From: Acetobacterium malicum subsp. dehalogenans DSM 11527
GTDB lineage: Bacteria > Bacillota > Clostridia > Eubacteriales > Eubacteriaceae
DNA: 64,000 nt
NCBI RefSeq assembly: GCF_000472665.1
Contig: NZ_AXAC01000006.1
Coordinates: forward strand, 479 to 64,478
Direction of reading: 5' to 3'
In this document: positions 61,181 through 64,000 of the stretch, in pieces
Layout of the letters: every line of letters begins with the position of its first letter
How positions within the stretch are numbered: the stretch's first letter is position 1
Made by a program: the position numbers and the translations under genes
The notes under the pieces: model-generated
The model's input: only the letters and a program-made list of their open reading frames with translations
Database searches by the model: none
Told to the model about the DNA's origin: nothing

Positions 61181-62893
61181 CTAAATCACAAAATGTGTCA
61201 GCCAATATTTAAAATTAAATTGATACAGAATATCAACTAATTTTCCATGGAATTCGGCCTGGTTTTGATAAGGGCCACCAAATATAGTAAACAATTCGGT
61301 TTCGATCTCAGCCAGGCTTTTTTTACCGGCACAACGCAGCAGCAGCTCATACTCCAGCGGCGAAAGCGCCATGCCATCAAGTTTTGGGAACCCTTCAGTA
61401 AAGGTCATCGTGCGCCATAATTCAAAGGTGCGCTGGGGATAATCGCTGGAAAAATCCAGTGATGGGTCAAATGCCTGTCCCTCGTTTAAATAAAGCACGT
61501 AATAATATTCATAAGCTCGGGGATTGGCGGCAATTTCCTCAAACCAGCGGCTGCGGATGCCATAGGTCAGGGCGGCTTTAAATTGCTTCATCACCGCTTG
61601 CTGTTTCAGTTGATGATTTTTGATTTTCTTTTGCATGCTTTGCCGGATCACCTTATTGAGTTCTTGGCGGTCATTCATCAACTGATCCTGACTTTTTCCT
61701 TTTGGTGTAACAAAGGGATAGTCATCGCCGGAAAACCGGCCGGATTGATCATGTAGCTGCAGATTGAATTTTTCCGGATTAGTTAATATCTCGGTGCCGG
61801 GATAAGCTCTTAAAAAACCGGTGATGATATCAATGACCCCGGGGGCCCGATCCATCAGCGTTTCGATCAGGTTAGCAGTTGCCCCAGGTGTTTCCTCTGG
61901 ACCGCCGACGATAAAATTGGTGGCAATCTGGGTCAGACCGCAGTCGGCGGCGTAGGATACAAATTCAATGATGTCGTCAATCTTCACATGTTTGTTGTAC
62001 GCATCAATAACCTGCTGATCGCCGGATTCAATGCCGATTTGTAAGCGGATCAGCCCGGCCGCAATCATCGTCGGCAGGATATCCATCCAGTTTTTGATTC
62101 TGCCCACATGGCATTCGCAATACCAGACCAGATCCCGGTCTTTTCTAATTTCTTTCATGCCGAGGCAAAATTCTTCAATTCGCTCCCGATTGAGGGTAAA
62201 GGCATCGTCCATGATAATAATGTAATTCAAGTCCGGATTATTTTGCAAGTTGAGTTTGATTTCCGCCAGTACGAGCGGAATGCTTCGCAACCGGACCTGC
62301 TGTTTGCCCGGGCTGGGGGCGCAATAGGCACATTGGTAGGGACAGCCCCGGCCGGTAAAAATCAATTTACCATAGGAGTGATCTGTTTGCAACGATGCGT
62401 GGTAAGCCGGCAGCGGCAGAGCATCGAGATTTGCGATTATTTCTGGTGGAGTTTCGGTAAAAATCCCGTCTTTGATCATCGCCAGCCCGTTGATCTCACT
62501 TAAATCGCCATCTTCTTTTAACACGGCCTTTAAAAGCAGTGGCAGCGATACTTCGCCCTCACCTCTTAGAATGAAATCGGCCTGACTGTCTTCCAGAAAT
62601 TTCTGTTTCAGTCCAATACTCTGAGGACCACCAACAATAATGGGAATATTCCAATCTGCTTTGATTTTTTTAGACAAAGCTTCAATCAACTGAACATTAT
62701 CAAAATCACAGGAAAAGCCCACGGCGACCGGTTCATTCTGTTTTACCTGTTCCAGCAGATGTTCCGGCTTGCCATGAAAAACCAGCGGCTCAAAGCCGGC
62801 TTCTTCTAGCGCTCCGGCCAGATAAAAGAGCCCGACATAATCATGGGAACTGGTTTCGTATTTTTTTGACACATTGCAAAGAAGTATCTTCAT
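61181..62893 (-). CDS. B12-binding-type radical SAM RiPP maturase 3
   Basis: 570 residues; AAAGGG before the ATG, 28 bases upstream of the precursor gene. B12-binding-like domain (1-125) with GFSCDFDNVQ and VGGPQSIGL; radical SAM barrel with C184, C188, C191 (GRGCPYQCAYCAPSPGK), IMDDAFTLN, QIGIESGDQQVIDAY and FIVGGPEET. The C-terminal domain has FELWRTMTFTEGFP and LSPLEYELLLRCAGKKSLAEIE, the latter like a PqqD-type winged helix. The residues after the Cys motif (APSPGK) differ from the EGxN of maturases 1 and 2, suggesting a different reaction or site. Confidence 0.9.
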   Translation of the reverse strand: MKILLCNVSKKYETSSHDYVGLFYLAGALEEAGFEPLVFHGKPEHLLEQVKQNEPVAVGFSCDFDNVQLIEALSKKIKADWNIPIIVGGPQSIGLKQKFLEDSQADFILRGEGEVSLPLLLKAVLKEDGDLSEINGLAMIKDGIFTETPPEIIANLDALPLPAYHASLQTDHSYGKLIFTGRGCPYQCAYCAPSPGKQQVRLRSIPLVLAEIKLNLQNNPDLNYIIIMDDAFTLNRERIEEFCLGMKEIRKDRDLVWYCECHVGRIKNWMDILPTMIAAGLIRLQIGIESGDQQVIDAYNKHVKIDDIIEFVSYAADCGLTQIATNFIVGGPEETPGATANLIETLMDRAPGVIDIITGFLRAYPGTEILTNPEKFNLQLHDQSGRFSGDDYPFVTPKGKSQDQLMNDRQELNKVIRQSMQKKIKNHQLKQQAVMKQFKAALTYGIRSRWFEEIAANPRAYEYYYVLYLNEGQAFDPSLDFSSDYPQRTFELWRTMTFTEGFPKLDGMALSPLEYELLLRCAGKKSLAEIETELFTIFGGPYQNQAEFHGKLVDILYQFNFKYWLTHFVI

Positions 62894-62908
62894 TTTATTA
62901 CCCTTTTT

Positions 62909-64000
62909 CTAGAACGGAACAACAAGAAGCCAGTATTTTTTATCAAAAACTTTCAGCGTCGCAATGATCCGCTCCATTAATTCATTGGAACTTTCGTTAA
63001 ATGGTTTTCCGAATCGCTCGTATAGGATGTCAGTAATGGCAGCGATGGTGCTTTTGCCGGTGCAGTATTTCATGATTTCGTATTCAAAGGGTGACAGTGC
63101 CTCGCCCCATAACAGCGGATAACCCTGGGAAAAATCGACATCCCGCCACATTTCAATCATCCGCTGGGGCCGCCAGTTGGGCAGTTCGGCCGGATTCACA
63201 TCGATAACCCGACTGGCGGATTCCCGGGCCAGCATGGTGTAATAGGCGGTCAAGGTCGGGCGATGATGAGAAATAATATTAATCCAGTATTTGGGCCCGT
63301 TGGAGGCCATCGATGTTTGGTAGCATCTTAAAATATCTTCGTGACCCAATTCCCCGTCGTTTAACATGATTTTTACCTCATCCACAAAACTCTGGAGATA
63401 TTCCTGATAGGCCCCCATGATCTCCCGGCGATCCATGGTTTCACTATCCATAATCGGATAGTCGGAAATACTGCCGAGACCCTGCTTGTCGTAAATCGTC
63501 AGCCCATATTTTTCGGGGTGCAGGCCAATATCGGTCATCGGATAAGGCATCACAATGCTGGGGGCAATTTCCATCATTCCCGGGCCCAACCGCAGCAGCT
63601 TGGCCCCAAAAGCCTTATTCTTTTCAATATGTTCCCGATTTTCAAAGGGACCACCCACCAGCAGCGCGCCAAAGACCTGCTGAACCCCGGCATCATAGGC
63701 CGCTTTCACGACGATTTCCACCATTTCCGGAGAAATATTTTTGCGGTAAATTTTAAGCATCTCCTTATCGACGGTTTCAATGCCGATTTGAAGCCGGTTA
63801 AGGCCGGCATCCACCATCGCCTGCAATACTTCTGGTCGGCGGCTTAAGGACACCACATCGGCCTCACAATAGAACTGAAAGGGCTTGACAGCCTGAAGGG
63901 CTTTAGCCTCCCGGCAAAACTGATCCAGCCATTTAGGATCCGTAACCAGGGTGTCGTCACAAAACTTAAAATAATTGAGCTCCGGATATTTAAGCAGAAA
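62909..64000 (-). CDS. B12-binding-type radical SAM RiPP maturase 4 (5' part outside window)
   Basis: The frame is open to the last base of the window, so at least 48 residues precede the first internal start at 63856; these include YFKFCDDTLVTDPKW and FQFYCEADVVSLS, which are middle-of-barrel motifs. Visible are LQIGIETVDKEMLKIYRKN, LLVGGPFENREH, PSIVMPYPMTDIG, IEMWRDVDFSQGYP and SPFEYEIMKYCTGKSTIAAI. The cluster-binding Cys motif and the B12 domain are beyond the window. It is 15 bases upstream of maturase 3 and clearly co-transcribed. Confidence 0.88.
   Translation of the reverse strand, partial: FLLKYPELNYFKFCDDTLVTDPKWLDQFCREAKALQAVKPFQFYCEADVVSLSRRPEVLQAMVDAGLNRLQIGIETVDKEMLKIYRKNISPEMVEIVVKAAYDAGVQQVFGALLVGGPFENREHIEKNKAFGAKLLRLGPGMMEIAPSIVMPYPMTDIGLHPEKYGLTIYDKQGLGSISDYPIMDSETMDRREIMGAYQEYLQSFVDEVKIMLNDGELGHEDILRCYQTSMASNGPKYWINIISHHRPTLTAYYTMLARESASRVIDVNPAELPNWRPQRMIEMWRDVDFSQGYPLLWGEALSPFEYEIMKYCTGKSTIAAITDILYERFGKPFNESSNELMERIIATLKVFDKKYWLLVVPF

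Noticed and set aside
1-64000. CRISPR array, rRNA or tRNA genes
   Set aside because: No regularly spaced repeats and no tRNA- or rRNA-like sequences were noticed on either strand by reading; a covariance-model scan was not possible.

Overview
The window looks like the chromosome of a strictly anaerobic, low-to-medium GC Firmicute, most likely an acetogen of the Acetobacterium/Eubacteriaceae type. This is inferred from gene content and the strong AAGGAGG-type ribosome binding sites, not from a database match. Supporting genes are the [FeFe]-hydrogenase maturase hydF beside aspA, the formate dehydrogenase factor fdhD, a class III ribonucleotide reductase under a cobalamin riboswitch, an Fe-S old-yellow-enzyme, rubrerythrin, clostridial ChW repeats and many c-di-GMP proteins. 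No rRNA, tRNA or CRISPR array was seen.

Layout. 1-780: 3' end of a transposon-type AAA ATPase. 780-6405: an AT-rich island with an HD-GYP protein, two tiny Met/His/Cys-containing membrane proteins, a lipoprotein and three SHOCT-domain membrane proteins; three of its promoters share the same tandem 11-bp repeat. 6409-8883: nrdD, cut off before its glycyl-radical domain, behind a cobalamin riboswitch and a good promoter. 8906-16134: a FUSC-HAD fusion, a MarR/FMN-binding operon with a perfect palindromic operator, an MFS transporter, serine acetyltransferase, a baeRF protein and a CheW with an inserted CZB domain. 16367-19368: aspA-hydF behind a long leader with an intrinsic terminator. 19345-28937: a GGDEF/EAL protein, PhoH-PIN ATPase, 5'-nucleotidase, rhodanese lipoprotein, ChW-VanY peptidase, DMT exporter and AraC regulator. 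29017-36956: a MITE-like repeat in two copies flanking fdhD, a PucR regulator, an Fe-alcohol dehydrogenase, an enoate-reductase-like flavoenzyme and a DUF1254 lipoprotein. 36978-50997: two tandem serine hydrolases, diguanylate cyclases, a Ca2+/H+ antiporter, a MarR-SDR-acetoacetate-decarboxylase operon, a cell-surface glycosyltransferase operon, a small alarmone synthetase and rubrerythrin.

51008-64000 (minus strand, running off the window end) is the standout: a RiPP biosynthetic operon. It encodes a 90-residue Nif11-like precursor with a GG leader end and an 18-residue Cys-free core, four B12-binding-type radical SAM maturases, an extracellular solute-binding lipoprotein, an HlyD-like adaptor, a C39-peptidase ABC exporter and a second ABC exporter of the NHLM type. 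The order suggests synthesis, radical modification (probably C-methylation or other carbon chemistry), GG cleavage and export; the lipoprotein may bind the product or a cue.

Regulatory features carry much of the remaining interest: the cobalamin riboswitch, an orphan leader before aspA-hydF, palindromic operators for both MarR genes, and the island's shared tandem repeat, which predicts a common response-regulator-type activator.
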